Source: 58-81 sp012729145
GTDB taxonomy: Bacteria > Synergistota > Synergistia > Synergistales > Thermovirgaceae
Length of the DNA stretch: 64,000 nucleotides
NCBI GenBank assembly: GCA_040770625.1
Contig: JAXGIW010000001.1
Location: 558,001 to 622,000, forward strand
Direction: 5' to 3'
Below are positions 33,457-40,973 of this stretch, piece by piece (positions within the stretch are counted from its first letter, which is position 1; every line of letters begins with the position of its first letter). The notes beneath the pieces were generated by a model. It was not told the DNA's origin. It made no database searches and saw nothing but the letters and a program-made list of their open reading frames with translations. Made by a program: the position numbers and the translations under genes.

Positions 33457-33535
33457 TTCTATCGTGAAAAAGCCCCGACTTGACCGTTACTCTGAGGCCC
33501 AGTTGGTTTATTTTATGAAAATAAGTAAACTCTAG

Positions 33536-33563
33536 TTGACAAAACTCAGAAAGCGGATATACT
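33536..33563 (+). promoter_or_regulatory. Strong sigma70-like promoter
   Basis: TTGACA 33536-33541, 16-bp spacer, TATACT 33558-33563. It drives rightward transcription into the small-RNA candidate, divergent from AOR. Confidence 0.65.
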
Positions 33564-33568
33564 TTGAC

Positions 33569-33645
33569 ATCGTGAGTACCAGATCGTTGCCCGGTGTTTT
33601 AACGATCCAGCCGGGATCTGCAACAGCGGTTGTTGCTTTTTTGTT
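33569..33645 (+). ncRNA. Short structured RNA ending at a terminator
   Basis: A transcript of about 77 nt predicted from the promoter at 33536 to a terminator (GCAACA / TGTTGC stem at 33620-33636 followed by TTTTTT). Internal complementarities compete: CAGATC with GATCTG and CCGG with CCGG, versus GATCGTT with AACGATC. A GTTGC in the 5' half could also pair with the terminator arm GCAAC, as in an antiterminator. No known riboswitch consensus is recognised. It may be a small RNA or the attenuator of the 58-codon gene downstream. Confidence 0.5.
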
Positions 33646-33795
33646 TTGATCAAAAGTTTTTAACGCTTCAGACTTCAAACTTATCTTTTACAGGGGGTTC
33701 ATCGCCACATGGTCCTTCGAATAAGATGCAGCCATCGGTCAGGAGATAACAAAGCAACGACAAAACTTTCAGCAGACCTGATCGGAGGGCTTGAT
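33646..33795 (+). promoter_or_regulatory. Leader of the 58-codon gene
   Basis: No gene seen. CGGTCAGG at about 33735-33742 can pair with CCTGATCG at 33778-33785, which abuts the GGAGGG ribosome site at 33784-33789. Translation could therefore be controlled by folding. Confidence 0.35.
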
Positions 33796-33972
33796 ATGTG
33801 GCACAAGGACAGCGCAGGCAACTGGTATATGTCGGAAACGAAAACCATCGAGGCAGAGGACGCTGCCCCAGCAAAGGAGTCGTGGCAGGGAAAGACCCTT
33901 TCCACGGCATTCCCGGGAATGGGCCCCGACAGCAGCATCTTCCTCTTCTCCAGCAAGGTGGCTGGGCAGTAG
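33796..33972 (+). CDS. Small protein of 58 residues, unknown
   Basis: Begins MWHKDSAGNWYMSETK; no family recognised, and no signal peptide or membrane helix. ATG 33796 has a perfect GGAGGG 7 nt upstream, and the gene is followed about 34 bp later by a strong intrinsic terminator. Good translation and termination signals make it a credible gene despite its size. An in-frame ATG at 33709 would give 87 residues but has poorer upstream signals. The neighbouring promoter, short RNA and leader pairing suggest a regulated transcript. Confidence 0.55.
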   Translation: MWHKDSAGNWYMSETKTIEAEDAAPAKESWQGKTLSTAFPGMGPDSSIFLFSSKVAGQ

Positions 33973-34005
33973 ATAACTGCGTAAACAGTGAACGGTTGGT
34001 TCTGC

Positions 34006-34034
34006 GCCCGGAGGCTTATCCTCCGGGCCTTTTT
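34006..34034 (+). terminator. Intrinsic terminator after the 58-codon gene
   Basis: 9-bp stem GCCCGGAGG / CCTCCGGGC with a 5-nt loop, followed by CCTTTTTG. Confidence 0.85.
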
Positions 34035-34240
34035 GTTGCACCAGCCCTGGTTCTGGATTCTTCGTCTCATGTCTACTGCTTCTGATCCTGCCCTTTTCGT
34101 TGACCGTTCACTGTTCACTGTTTACGCCGCTGATCTTGCGATTTACGATTAACGATTCACGATTTACGTCTTCACTTCTCACCTCTCACTTCTCACGCCC
34201 TTGATACTGCCCCTCTGCTATACTTTTCCCAGAAGACTTC
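34035..34240. repeat. Heptamer repeat gap
   Basis: CGTTGACCGTTCACTGTTCA near 34097-34116. A clean GATTTACGATTAACGATTCA array lies at 34139-34158 and continues to about 34170. CTTCTCACCTCTCACTTCTC follows near 34173-34192. No gene is seen. Confidence 0.65.
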
Positions 34241-34261
34241 ATGCGAGGGGATATGCAAACC

Positions 34262-34858
34262 ATGACAACAGCCTATTTTGACGGTGCCTCCAGGGGAAAT
34301 CCGGGCGAATCGGCAGCCGGAGCCTGCATCGTCAGCGAAGACGGCAAGGTGATCTGGGAGTTCTCCAGGGCTCTGGGCATTGGCACCAACAACGAAGCCG
34401 AGTATAAAGCCCTGATAATGCTCCTTGAGGAGATCGCATCCAGAGGTCTCAAAAAGATCACTGTTCGCGGCGACAGCCGTCTGGTGGTCTCCCAGGTGAC
34501 GGGCAAGTGGAAGGTCCGCGAGGAGCGTCTCCGTCCTCTGGCGGAAAGGGCGAAGGATCTAGTCCGTGCCACAGGAGCGGCCCTTGAATGGGTCCCCAGG
34601 GAGAAGAACTCCATGGCCGACGCCCTCTCCAACAAGGCCTTCCTCTCGCCGGCCCAGGGGATGGCTTCTTTCCCTCCGGAGAACCTTGAACGTGTCTGTG
34701 ATACGATCTTCATCGCCCACGGGAGCGCCGACTACGCCGTAGATGTAAGGCACCGCTCCTGCAGCTGCCCTTCCTTCCGCAACAGGGGCGATTGCAAACA
34801 CCTCCAGGCAGCCCTCTCGCTCATGAAAAAGGGGGATGGAAATTGTTCATCCTGCTGA
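34262..34858 (+). CDS. RNase HI fused to a C-terminal SWIM zinc finger
   Basis: About 198 residues. The N-terminal 130 form an RNase HI domain. It has YFDGASRGNPG (first catalytic Asp), NNEAEYKALIMLLEE (catalytic Glu), VRGDSRLVVSQV (Asp) and NSMADALSN (last Asp); all are intact, so it should cut RNA in RNA-DNA hybrids. The C-terminus has YAVDVRHRSCSCPSFRNRGDCKHLQ, the CxCx(n)CxH pattern of a SWIM finger, which binds nucleic acid or protein. I do not know this as a standard fusion. ATG 34262 is preferred for spacing from GAGGGG; in-frame ATGs at 34253 and 34241 are possible. It overlaps the next gene by about 16 bp. Confidence 0.82.
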   Translation: MTTAYFDGASRGNPGESAAGACIVSEDGKVIWEFSRALGIGTNNEAEYKALIMLLEEIASRGLKKITVRGDSRLVVSQVTGKWKVREERLRPLAERAKDLVRATGAALEWVPREKNSMADALSNKAFLSPAQGMASFPPENLERVCDTIFIAHGSADYAVDVRHRSCSCPSFRNRGDCKHLQAALSLMKKGDGNCSSC

Positions 34859-35778
34859 CGGGGAACTCAGCAGCCGGCCCCTCAGAACTCTGTCGCTTCT
34901 CCCCCAGGGCCGAGGCCGACTTCATCTGGTGGGGGATCACCACCCCCGCGATGCGCTCAAGTTTTTGCCGAGGTCCCCTCACACACCCCGTCCTGATCTC
35001 CAGGGCGGCCCGCTTCCTGGCCGACTTCCCTACCCTGGTCGTCCGCTGTGGCTCCATCGATGCCCCGGTATGCCCCTATATGGAGACCGGTGCCAGACCA
35101 GGCGGGGACCCGGCGGCGGGACCAGCCGTTCCCGGCGCCAAACTTCTCTGGGACAGCGGTTTCAGCCTGGGAAGACTTCTTGCCGGCCTTTGCGAGCGCC
35201 TGGTAATAGGGGAATCCTGTACCGGTAACGGGGTCACCTCCAGGCTCACCCTCAGGGCCCTTGGTTACAGGGCCGACGTCCTGGAAGACTTCTCCTCCGG
35301 TAAAGAAGGGTCTTCTCCGTGGGAAAGGGCTTCTTCCAGACTGGGGATCCGACCCGGAGACATGATAGGACACGGCTTCGAGGCGGCCACCGAGCTTGGC
35401 GATCCTGTCCTGGTGACCGCAACGGCCATCACCGCAGGAGCCATGGGTGGTCCTGATATCCTCCTTGCAGGAGGGCTCCCCATGCTTGCCGTATCGGCCA
35501 TCCTTCGGGACATGGGAGAGAAGGGGAGGATCAGCATATCAACTACGACCCGAACCGAAGAGGACCTTGGCGGTGCCTTCGGGACTATTTCGGAGCTGCT
35601 CGACCTCCAGGTCCAGCGGGCTGAAATCGGGAGTGTTTCAGATGGTGCAGGCGCTTCGGGCGCCGTCCTGCTCTCGGGCAAGTACGATATAACCCCCGAG
35701 AGGGTCCTTCAGAGGGTCTCATACCTCTGCGACGAGATCTCGGACCAGGGCCCCGGGCCAGGGAAAGAGGAGCAATGA
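34843..35778 (+). CDS. CobT homologue (archaeal-type phosphoribosyltransferase)
   Basis: About 311 residues. It resembles the archaeal-type nicotinate-nucleotide:dimethylbenzimidazole phosphoribosyltransferase family (TIGR00303), which activates the lower-ligand base of cobamides. Recognisable blocks are VIGESCTGNGVTSRLTLRALGY (phosphate-binding loop), MIGHGFEAATELGDPVL, and GGPDILLAGG. TTG 34843 with GGGGG 7 nt upstream is the likely start, and coupling to the RNase H gene is by overlap. It also overlaps the permease gene by four bases. Linkage to a BtuCD-like importer supports cobamide salvage or remodelling. Confidence 0.75.
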   Translation: MFILLTGNSAAGPSELCRFSPRAEADFIWWGITTPAMRSSFCRGPLTHPVLISRAARFLADFPTLVVRCGSIDAPVCPYMETGARPGGDPAAGPAVPGAKLLWDSGFSLGRLLAGLCERLVIGESCTGNGVTSRLTLRALGYRADVLEDFSSGKEGSSPWERASSRLGIRPGDMIGHGFEAATELGDPVLVTATAITAGAMGGPDILLAGGLPMLAVSAILRDMGEKGRISISTTTRTEEDLGGAFGTISELLDLQVQRAEIGSVSDGAGASGAVLLSGKYDITPERVLQRVSYLCDEISDQGPGPGKEEQ

Positions 35779-36746
35779 AGCCCAGGGCGGGGTTGATCCT
35801 CTCCGTTGTTGTCCTTTCCCTCCTCCTTGCCATCTGTCTTCTGTGGGTCATCTCCGTGGGCGAGGTCCCCATACCCCGGGGTGATGTCCTCGGGGTCATA
35901 TCGGGTCGTATCCCTTCATCGGACCCCAGATCGGTGATAGTCCTCTCCATACGCCTGCCCAGGGCACTGGCGGCCGCAGCTGCCGGAGCTGTTCTTTCAG
36001 GCAGCGGTGTGATCTTTCAGGGTGTCCTTTTAAATCCCCTTGCGGAACCCTACACCCTGGGTGTGGCCACCGGCGCTGCTCTCGGTGCCTCCTTAGCGAT
36101 CACGCTTGGCCTCCCCTTCGTCTCGGCCTTCGCCTTCATCGGGGGCATTGGCGCCCTCTGGCTCGTCTGGATCCTTGGGAGGGGGGCCGGTGAAACAGCA
36201 TCCCCGACCCGCCTGATCCTGGCCGGTGTCATAGTGGGCAGCATACTCGGTGCTGGTATCACCCTTATCAAGGCACTGGCAGGCGACCAGGTGGGGATCA
36301 TTGTCCTCTGGCTTCTGGGGAGTTTTTCTCTTTCCTCGTGGGAACATGTAGCCTGGGGTGCCGCCTCGGCCCTGGCGATCCTGGTCCTGGGCCTTTTCTG
36401 GGCCCGTGACCTTGACATCATGTCCTCCGGAGCCGACCCCAGGTCCCTTGGTGTGGACGACAGGAAGACCTCGGGCTTTCTTCTCCTGGGCAGCTCCCTT
36501 GCTACGGCAGTTGTGGTATCCATGAGCGGCGTCATCGGTTTCGTAGGCCTAGTGGTCCCTCACCTGGTGAGGATAGTGTCAGGCCCGGCGCATTTCAGGC
36601 TCCTTCCGTTGAGCATTCTGGGGGGTGCCTTGCTCCTGCTGCTTGCTGACACCGCTGCCCGCTCTCTGGGGGAGCTTCCGGTGGGGGTAATTACCGCCCT
36701 CATCGGAGGACCGATCTTCTGCTTCCTGCTCTGGAGGGAAAGATAA
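35775..36746 (+). CDS. FecCD/BtuC-type ABC permease
   Basis: 323 residues with roughly nine to ten hydrophobic helices. Family motifs are RLPRALAAAAAGAVLSGSG near residue 57, NPLAEPYTLGVATGAALGAS, and GVIGFVGLVVPHLVRI near 250, the coupling region of BtuC/FhuB-type importers. It would carry cobalamin, cobinamide or a siderophore across the inner membrane. The CobT homologue immediately upstream favours corrinoid. No periplasmic binding protein gene is in the cluster, so BtuF must be encoded elsewhere. ATG junctions overlap on both sides. Confidence 0.88.
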   Translation: MKPRAGLILSVVVLSLLLAICLLWVISVGEVPIPRGDVLGVISGRIPSSDPRSVIVLSIRLPRALAAAAAGAVLSGSGVIFQGVLLNPLAEPYTLGVATGAALGASLAITLGLPFVSAFAFIGGIGALWLVWILGRGAGETASPTRLILAGVIVGSILGAGITLIKALAGDQVGIIVLWLLGSFSLSSWEHVAWGAASALAILVLGLFWARDLDIMSSGADPRSLGVDDRKTSGFLLLGSSLATAVVVSMSGVIGFVGLVVPHLVRIVSGPAHFRLLPLSILGGALLLLLADTAARSLGELPVGVITALIGGPIFCFLLWRER

Positions 36747-37513
36747 TGAGCCTTCTGTCACTTAAGGGGGTCAGGGTCACTCTCGGTTCAAGGGAGGTCC
36801 TTAAAGGGATCGACCTTCAGGTAATGCCCGGGGAGGTCGTAGCGCTCCTCGGCCCCAACGGGAGCGGCAAGAGCACCCTCCTGGCGGCCGCAGCGGGCGT
36901 AGGCAGAAGGGATACCGGCCGGGTCCTTGTCAAGGGAGACGATCTGGACTCCCTTTCCAGGCGGGAGGTCGCCAGAAGGATAGCCGTTGTGCCGCAGCAG
37001 ACGGGGTTCATGATGCCCTTCTCTGTCATGGAGACGGTTCTAATGGGGCGCTTCCCCCTGGCAGGCAGGTTTGCCAGGCTGTCCGCCGGGGACCGCCTGG
37101 TGGCGGCCGAAGCGCTGGAGGCAGTCGACCTGGGATCCTTCGGTGAGAGGCTGGTGACGGACCTGTCGGGCGGGGAGGCCCAGAGAGTGGCCATAGCAAG
37201 AGCCCTCGCCCAGCAGACGGATATTCTTTTCCTGGACGAACCTGTCAGCGCCCTCGACCCGCGGCACGCCATCGCCGTTTTCCGTCTTCTCGAGGTGTTG
37301 CGGAAGGAGGGAAAGGGCATCCTTGTGTCCCTCCACGACATAAACTACGCTCTCAGGTTCGCCGACAGGATCGTATTCCTCAAAGACGGCCTCCTCGTAG
37401 AGCCGCCGTCGCCAAGGAAGGTGGATGAAGTGCTTCTTGCGGAGATCTTCGACACCCCCTGGATTCTTGAAGAGCTCTCCGGGGGCTTCAGGGCCGCTTT
37501 CCCGCTGGTCTGA
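36746..37513 (+). CDS. BtuD/FecE-type ABC ATPase
   Basis: 255 residues with Walker A GPNGSGKST (about 35-43), Q-loop VPQQTGFMMPFS, signature DLSGGEAQRVAIARALAQ, Walker B ILFLDEPVSALDP and switch VSLHDINYAL. It is the energy-coupling partner of the preceding permease, with which it shares an overlapping stop/start. It ends 8 bp before the convergent feoB stop. Confidence 0.9.
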   Translation: MSLLSLKGVRVTLGSREVLKGIDLQVMPGEVVALLGPNGSGKSTLLAAAAGVGRRDTGRVLVKGDDLDSLSRREVARRIAVVPQQTGFMMPFSVMETVLMGRFPLAGRFARLSAGDRLVAAEALEAVDLGSFGERLVTDLSGGEAQRVAIARALAQQTDILFLDEPVSALDPRHAIAVFRLLEVLRKEGKGILVSLHDINYALRFADRIVFLKDGLLVEPPSPRKVDEVLLAEIFDTPWILEELSGGFRAAFPLV

Positions 37514-37521
37514 GAGGACCT

Positions 37522-39330
37522 CTAGGAGACAAGGGCGAAGAGGGCGTTAAGAATCCCTCCGGCGGTCAGTGCCGCCAGAAGCATTATCCCGATGGAACGC
37601 AGCATGTCCGCTAGTCCCAGTTCACGCAACAGTACGATAAAGGTGGCTATGCAGGGGAAGGTCATGGCCAGGGTGACCACGGCTACTACCATCTGGTTGG
37701 GCTGCAGCCCCAAGGGAATGAGCATCCCTACGGCAATATCCTTTCTCAAAAAACCCAGCAGGATCGGTCCGGCCGTCTCGGGCGGGAGGCCCAGTACGCC
37801 CCTGAAGAGCGGGGAGAGGAAGGTGGATACGCTTTCCATCAAAGCCGAGGTGGAGAGCAGGTTGGCCACGAAAACTCCCGCCAGCACCATTGGGATGGCC
37901 TCGATAAGGAATCCCCTGATCCTGAACCAGAGCTTCATGCCGATCCCCTTGAATGAAGGCATCCTGTAGGGCGGTATCTCCACCACCAGTTCGGGGCTGT
38001 AACCCGGGAGAAGCTTGTGCAGTATCCTGCCCAGGATGACCCAGGAAGCGAAAAGCGTAGCATATACGGCCAGAACGTACCGCCCCCCCAGGTCGCCGAG
38101 GGCTCCTATGATCATGGCCTGAAGCCCCGCGCAGGGTATGGCCACGGAGATCAGTGTGGAGGCGATGAAGCGCTCCCTGGGTGAGTCAAGGATCCTGGTC
38201 GCCATGATACCCGGTACATTGCACCCCAGGCCCAGGAGATTGGGGACTATGGCGAAGCCGTGGAGGCCCACCTTGTGGAGAAGCGCGTCGAAGAGCACTG
38301 CGAATCGGGGGAGGTAGCCTACGTCCTCAAGGAAGCTGAGTACCGCGTAGAAGGCCACAACGTAGGGAAGCACCATCACCAGCGGGACGTAGAGCCCCGT
38401 GGTCAGAAGGCCGAAACTGAGTTCCGGGTCGATCTTCCCGTCGATGAGCATTCCGATAAGAGTCCTGAACAGTAAGGAGCCCTCCCCTCCGAGAAGGGGT
38501 CCCAGCCATTCGAAGACGGGCATGAACAGACCGTTGAAGATCGGGTCTAGCAGGTAATCAATAAGGCCCTCGCCTATTATTCGCACGGCCGTAAAGCTGC
38601 CCAGGACGGCAAAAACACCCAGAAGAGCCCCCCACCCCGAATGGACCGAAAGGTCCTCGATCCGGTCCCTTATGGTGTGGTGCCTGTGTTCCATGGTCTG
38701 TACCGAGGCGGTGATCTCACCGATACGGGCCCAGCGGTCAGCTCTGGGCACGGCTATGCCGGGCCTGGCCTCGCCAAGACGTGATATCAGTTCACTGATC
38801 CCCTGCCCTGTTACGGCGACGGTGCCCACCACGGGCACTCCCAGCGATCTCTCCAGGGCTGGTATGTCTATGTTGACCCCCTCGTGGCGTGCTTCATCGA
38901 CCATGTTCAGGGCCACAACAGAGGGGTGTCCCATCTCGAGGACCTGCAGGGCCAGGTTGAGATTTCTCTCCAGAGCGGTGGCGTCGACGGTTATCACCAC
39001 GACGTTGGCCCCTTCCTCTATGATCCTTTTGGCGACCTCCTCGGCCTCGTTGGTAGGCTCCAGGGTGTAGGCGCCCGGGACATCGATCAGGCGGTACCTC
39101 ACCCCCTCGAAACGGAGGTACCCCTCGGTGAAACCAACAGTTGTGCCGGGGTAGTTCGAGGAGAAGGCATGAACTCCTGTCAGACGGGTGAAGAGGGCGC
39201 TCTTCCCCACGTTGGGGTTGCCTACCAGGAGGACCTTCCTGTCTTCAACGCTCCTGCCCTCAGGGGTGGAGTAGGGACACTTGCGCAGGCATCCGCCCGG
39301 GGGGCAGTTGGCGCAACCTTTGGAAAGCAT
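37522..39330 (-). CDS. feoB: Ferrous iron transporter FeoB
   Basis: 602 residues. A Cys-rich N-terminal patch (CANCPPGGCLRKC) precedes the G domain. The G domain shows G1 GNPNVGKS (37-44), G2 Thr in YPGTTVGF, G3 DVPGAY and G4 NMVDEA. A membrane domain with two Gate segments follows, including the conserved cysteine of LGLGCNVPGIMATR. It imports Fe(II). It is shorter than enterobacterial FeoB (about 770) but intact. The Cys-rich extension is unusual; in other FeoB proteins such residues sit at the C-terminus. feoA is immediately upstream, so the pair is co-transcribed. Confidence 0.95.
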   Translation of the reverse strand: MLSKGCANCPPGGCLRKCPYSTPEGRSVEDRKVLLVGNPNVGKSALFTRLTGVHAFSSNYPGTTVGFTEGYLRFEGVRYRLIDVPGAYTLEPTNEAEEVAKRIIEEGANVVVITVDATALERNLNLALQVLEMGHPSVVALNMVDEARHEGVNIDIPALERSLGVPVVGTVAVTGQGISELISRLGEARPGIAVPRADRWARIGEITASVQTMEHRHHTIRDRIEDLSVHSGWGALLGVFAVLGSFTAVRIIGEGLIDYLLDPIFNGLFMPVFEWLGPLLGGEGSLLFRTLIGMLIDGKIDPELSFGLLTTGLYVPLVMVLPYVVAFYAVLSFLEDVGYLPRFAVLFDALLHKVGLHGFAIVPNLLGLGCNVPGIMATRILDSPRERFIASTLISVAIPCAGLQAMIIGALGDLGGRYVLAVYATLFASWVILGRILHKLLPGYSPELVVEIPPYRMPSFKGIGMKLWFRIRGFLIEAIPMVLAGVFVANLLSTSALMESVSTFLSPLFRGVLGLPPETAGPILLGFLRKDIAVGMLIPLGLQPNQMVVAVVTLAMTFPCIATFIVLLRELGLADMLRSIGIMLLAALTAGGILNALFALVS

Positions 39331-39332
39331 TG

Positions 39333-39578
39333 CTATGGGGTTTTCCTTCCTGCCAGGGGTTCCACGGCGACCTTGCAGCAGATCCCGTGTCCTATGGCGA
39401 TCTGCCTTCCGTCAAGTATTATCGTTACGGGACCGCAGAAGGGCATTCCCGATACCTTGGTAACTATCTTGCCGGGCCTCAGGCCCAGTGCTTCTAGCCT
39501 GCGGCCGCTCATCCCCTGGGGAAGTGCGGTAATCCTCGCGGTCTGTCCGTTAGTTAAGGCGCAAAGCATCGTAGTCAT
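39333..39578 (-). CDS. feoA: FeoA domain protein
   Basis: 81-residue SH3-like FeoA protein: LPQGMSGRRLEALGLRPGKIVTKV and a C-terminal IAIGHGICCKVAVEPL. It binds or regulates FeoB at the membrane's inner face. It has its own GGAGG ribosome site, and only 2 bp separate it from feoB. An AT-rich palindromic site at about 39632-39652, 55-75 bp upstream of the start, is a likely iron-responsive operator. Confidence 0.92.
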   Translation of the reverse strand: MTTMLCALTNGQTARITALPQGMSGRRLEALGLRPGKIVTKVSGMPFCGPVTIILDGRQIAIGHGICCKVAVEPLAGRKTP

Positions 39579-39631
39579 GGAGGCCTCCTGGTGTTTTTAT
39601 CTTCAAGAATGTTAGCATGCCCAAACTTTTT

Positions 39632-39652
39632 GTCAATAGTGAATATCAATAA
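39632..39652. promoter_or_regulatory. Operator-like palindrome upstream of feoA
   Basis: Read on the minus strand, TATTGATATTCACTATTGAC. It closely resembles the site upstream of the DUF5320 gene (TATTGATATTGGTTATCAAT, 43449-43468). Probably a Fur-family or similar iron-regulator site. Confidence 0.5.
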
Positions 39653-39723
39653 AAGATCAGCTGGCTTTCTCGCTCTCTCCCTCCTTGACCCTTTCCGGTC
39701 AGGGTACTATAGTAATCCCTGCT

Positions 39724-39744
39724 AATGATAACAATTCTCATAAT
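39724..39744. promoter_or_regulatory. Fur-box-like site before the NifX-like gene
   Basis: AATGATAACAATTCTCATAA, close to the Fur consensus GATAATGATAATCATTATC. It lies immediately ahead of the GGAGGT ribosome site and 12 bp before ATG 39756. Confidence 0.55.
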
Positions 39745-39755
39745 GGAGGTTCAAC

Positions 39756-40094
39756 ATGAAGATCGCCATAGCATCCGAAGGTCAGACCCTTGAAAGCCCT
39801 GTAGCCGAGCGTTTCGGGAGGTGCCCATTCTTTCTCATCGTCGACGGGGAGGGCTCACTCCTGGAGGCAATTTCCAACGAAGCCACAAAGGCATCCCACG
39901 GAGCAGGCGGGATGGCCGTCCAGTCGATAGCTTCAAGGGGTGTTTCGGCCCTTATCGCCCCGAGGCTCGGACCCAATGCTACAATGGCACTGAAGGCTGC
40001 CAATATCCGCGCCTTCGAATCCAGCGGACAATCCTGCAAAGAGGCCTTCGAACAGTACAAGAAAGGTTCTTTGAAGGAGATCCCCCTTAACTAG
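39756..40094 (+). CDS. NifX/NifB-type dinitrogenase iron-molybdenum cofactor family protein
   Basis: 112-residue protein of the single-domain FeMo-co-binding family: MKIAIASEGQTLESPVAERF, CPFFLIVD, and GVSALIAPRLGPNA. Members bind metal-sulfur clusters or act in Mo/Fe homeostasis outside nitrogen fixation; no nif genes are present here, so nitrogenase assembly is unlikely. It lies next to the Mrp gene (6 bp gap) with a Fur-like site in front, pointing to Fe-S cluster handling under iron control. Confidence 0.85.
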   Translation: MKIAIASEGQTLESPVAERFGRCPFFLIVDGEGSLLEAISNEATKASHGAGGMAVQSIASRGVSALIAPRLGPNATMALKAANIRAFESSGQSCKEAFEQYKKGSLKEIPLN

Positions 40095-40100
40095 GAAGAG

Positions 40101-40973
40101 GTGGCGCAGTTGAGCGATAAAAAATGCAGCGGGTGCCCCAGTGAGGGCTCCTGCACAGTGGATCCTGCAACGTGTTCCATGCCTGTCCCCACAAGAGGGG
40201 GTTTCAAGCATATCATCGCAGTAGGCAGCGGCAAGGGAGGTGTCGGAAAGAGCACCGTCTCGGCTCTTCTTGCCATAGGTCTCTCCAGGCTGGGGCACAA
40301 GACCGCACTCCTCGACGCCGACATAACAGGGCCCTCGATACCGTCCATGCTGGGAGTCTCGGAGATGCCCCACGGCACCCCGGAGGGCATCGTCCCCCCT
40401 GTATCACCGGTGCTTGGCATAAGGATCATGTCGATGAACCTTTTCATGGAGGACACCTCGAAACCCGTGGTCTGGCGCGGCCCATTGATCGGCAATGTGA
40501 TCGGCCAGTTCTGGAACGACACCGACTGGGTCGATTCGGAGATACTTGTCATAGACCTTCCGCCGGGGACCTCAGACGCTCCCCTCACCGTCATGCAGAC
40601 CATTGCCCTTGACGGGGTGGTAATGGTGACAACACCCCAGGACATCTCCACCCGCATCGTCGAGAAGATGATGCACATGACCAGGATGATGAACGTCCCG
40701 CTGGTGGGCATGGTCGAGAACATGAGCCACGCTGTCTGTCCTCACTGCGGGGAGCGCTGGGACCTCTTCGGACCGAGCCACATGGAGGAAGTACGCTCAA
40801 GGTGGGACATCCCGCAACTGGGCAGTCTCCCAATCGACAGGCAGATAACACTCCTGGCCGATTCGGGAAAACTCGAGGAGTACCGTTCGGAGAACCAGCC
40901 TGAGGAGATGGCCACCAGGGTCCTTTCAGCTGCTGCTTCCCTGGTCACATACCCCCCAGACGGCTCCAGATAG
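40101..40973 (+). CDS. Mrp/NBP35-type Fe-S carrier ATPase
   Basis: 290 residues. An N-terminal Cys-rich patch (CSGCPSEGSC) resembles NBP35. The deviant Walker A SGKGGVGKST, Switch-like LLDADITGPSIP, and LVIDLPPGTSDAP are present. The C-terminal CPHCG provides the CxxC that bridges an Fe-S cluster across the dimer. It assembles or transfers Fe-S clusters. The start is GTG 40101 or TTG 40110, behind AGGAAGAGG. Its last 29 bp overlap the convergent MinD-type gene. Confidence 0.9.
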   Translation: MAQLSDKKCSGCPSEGSCTVDPATCSMPVPTRGGFKHIIAVGSGKGGVGKSTVSALLAIGLSRLGHKTALLDADITGPSIPSMLGVSEMPHGTPEGIVPPVSPVLGIRIMSMNLFMEDTSKPVVWRGPLIGNVIGQFWNDTDWVDSEILVIDLPPGTSDAPLTVMQTIALDGVVMVTTPQDISTRIVEKMMHMTRMMNVPLVGMVENMSHAVCPHCGERWDLFGPSHMEEVRSRWDIPQLGSLPIDRQITLLADSGKLEEYRSENQPEEMATRVLSAAASLVTYPPDGSR

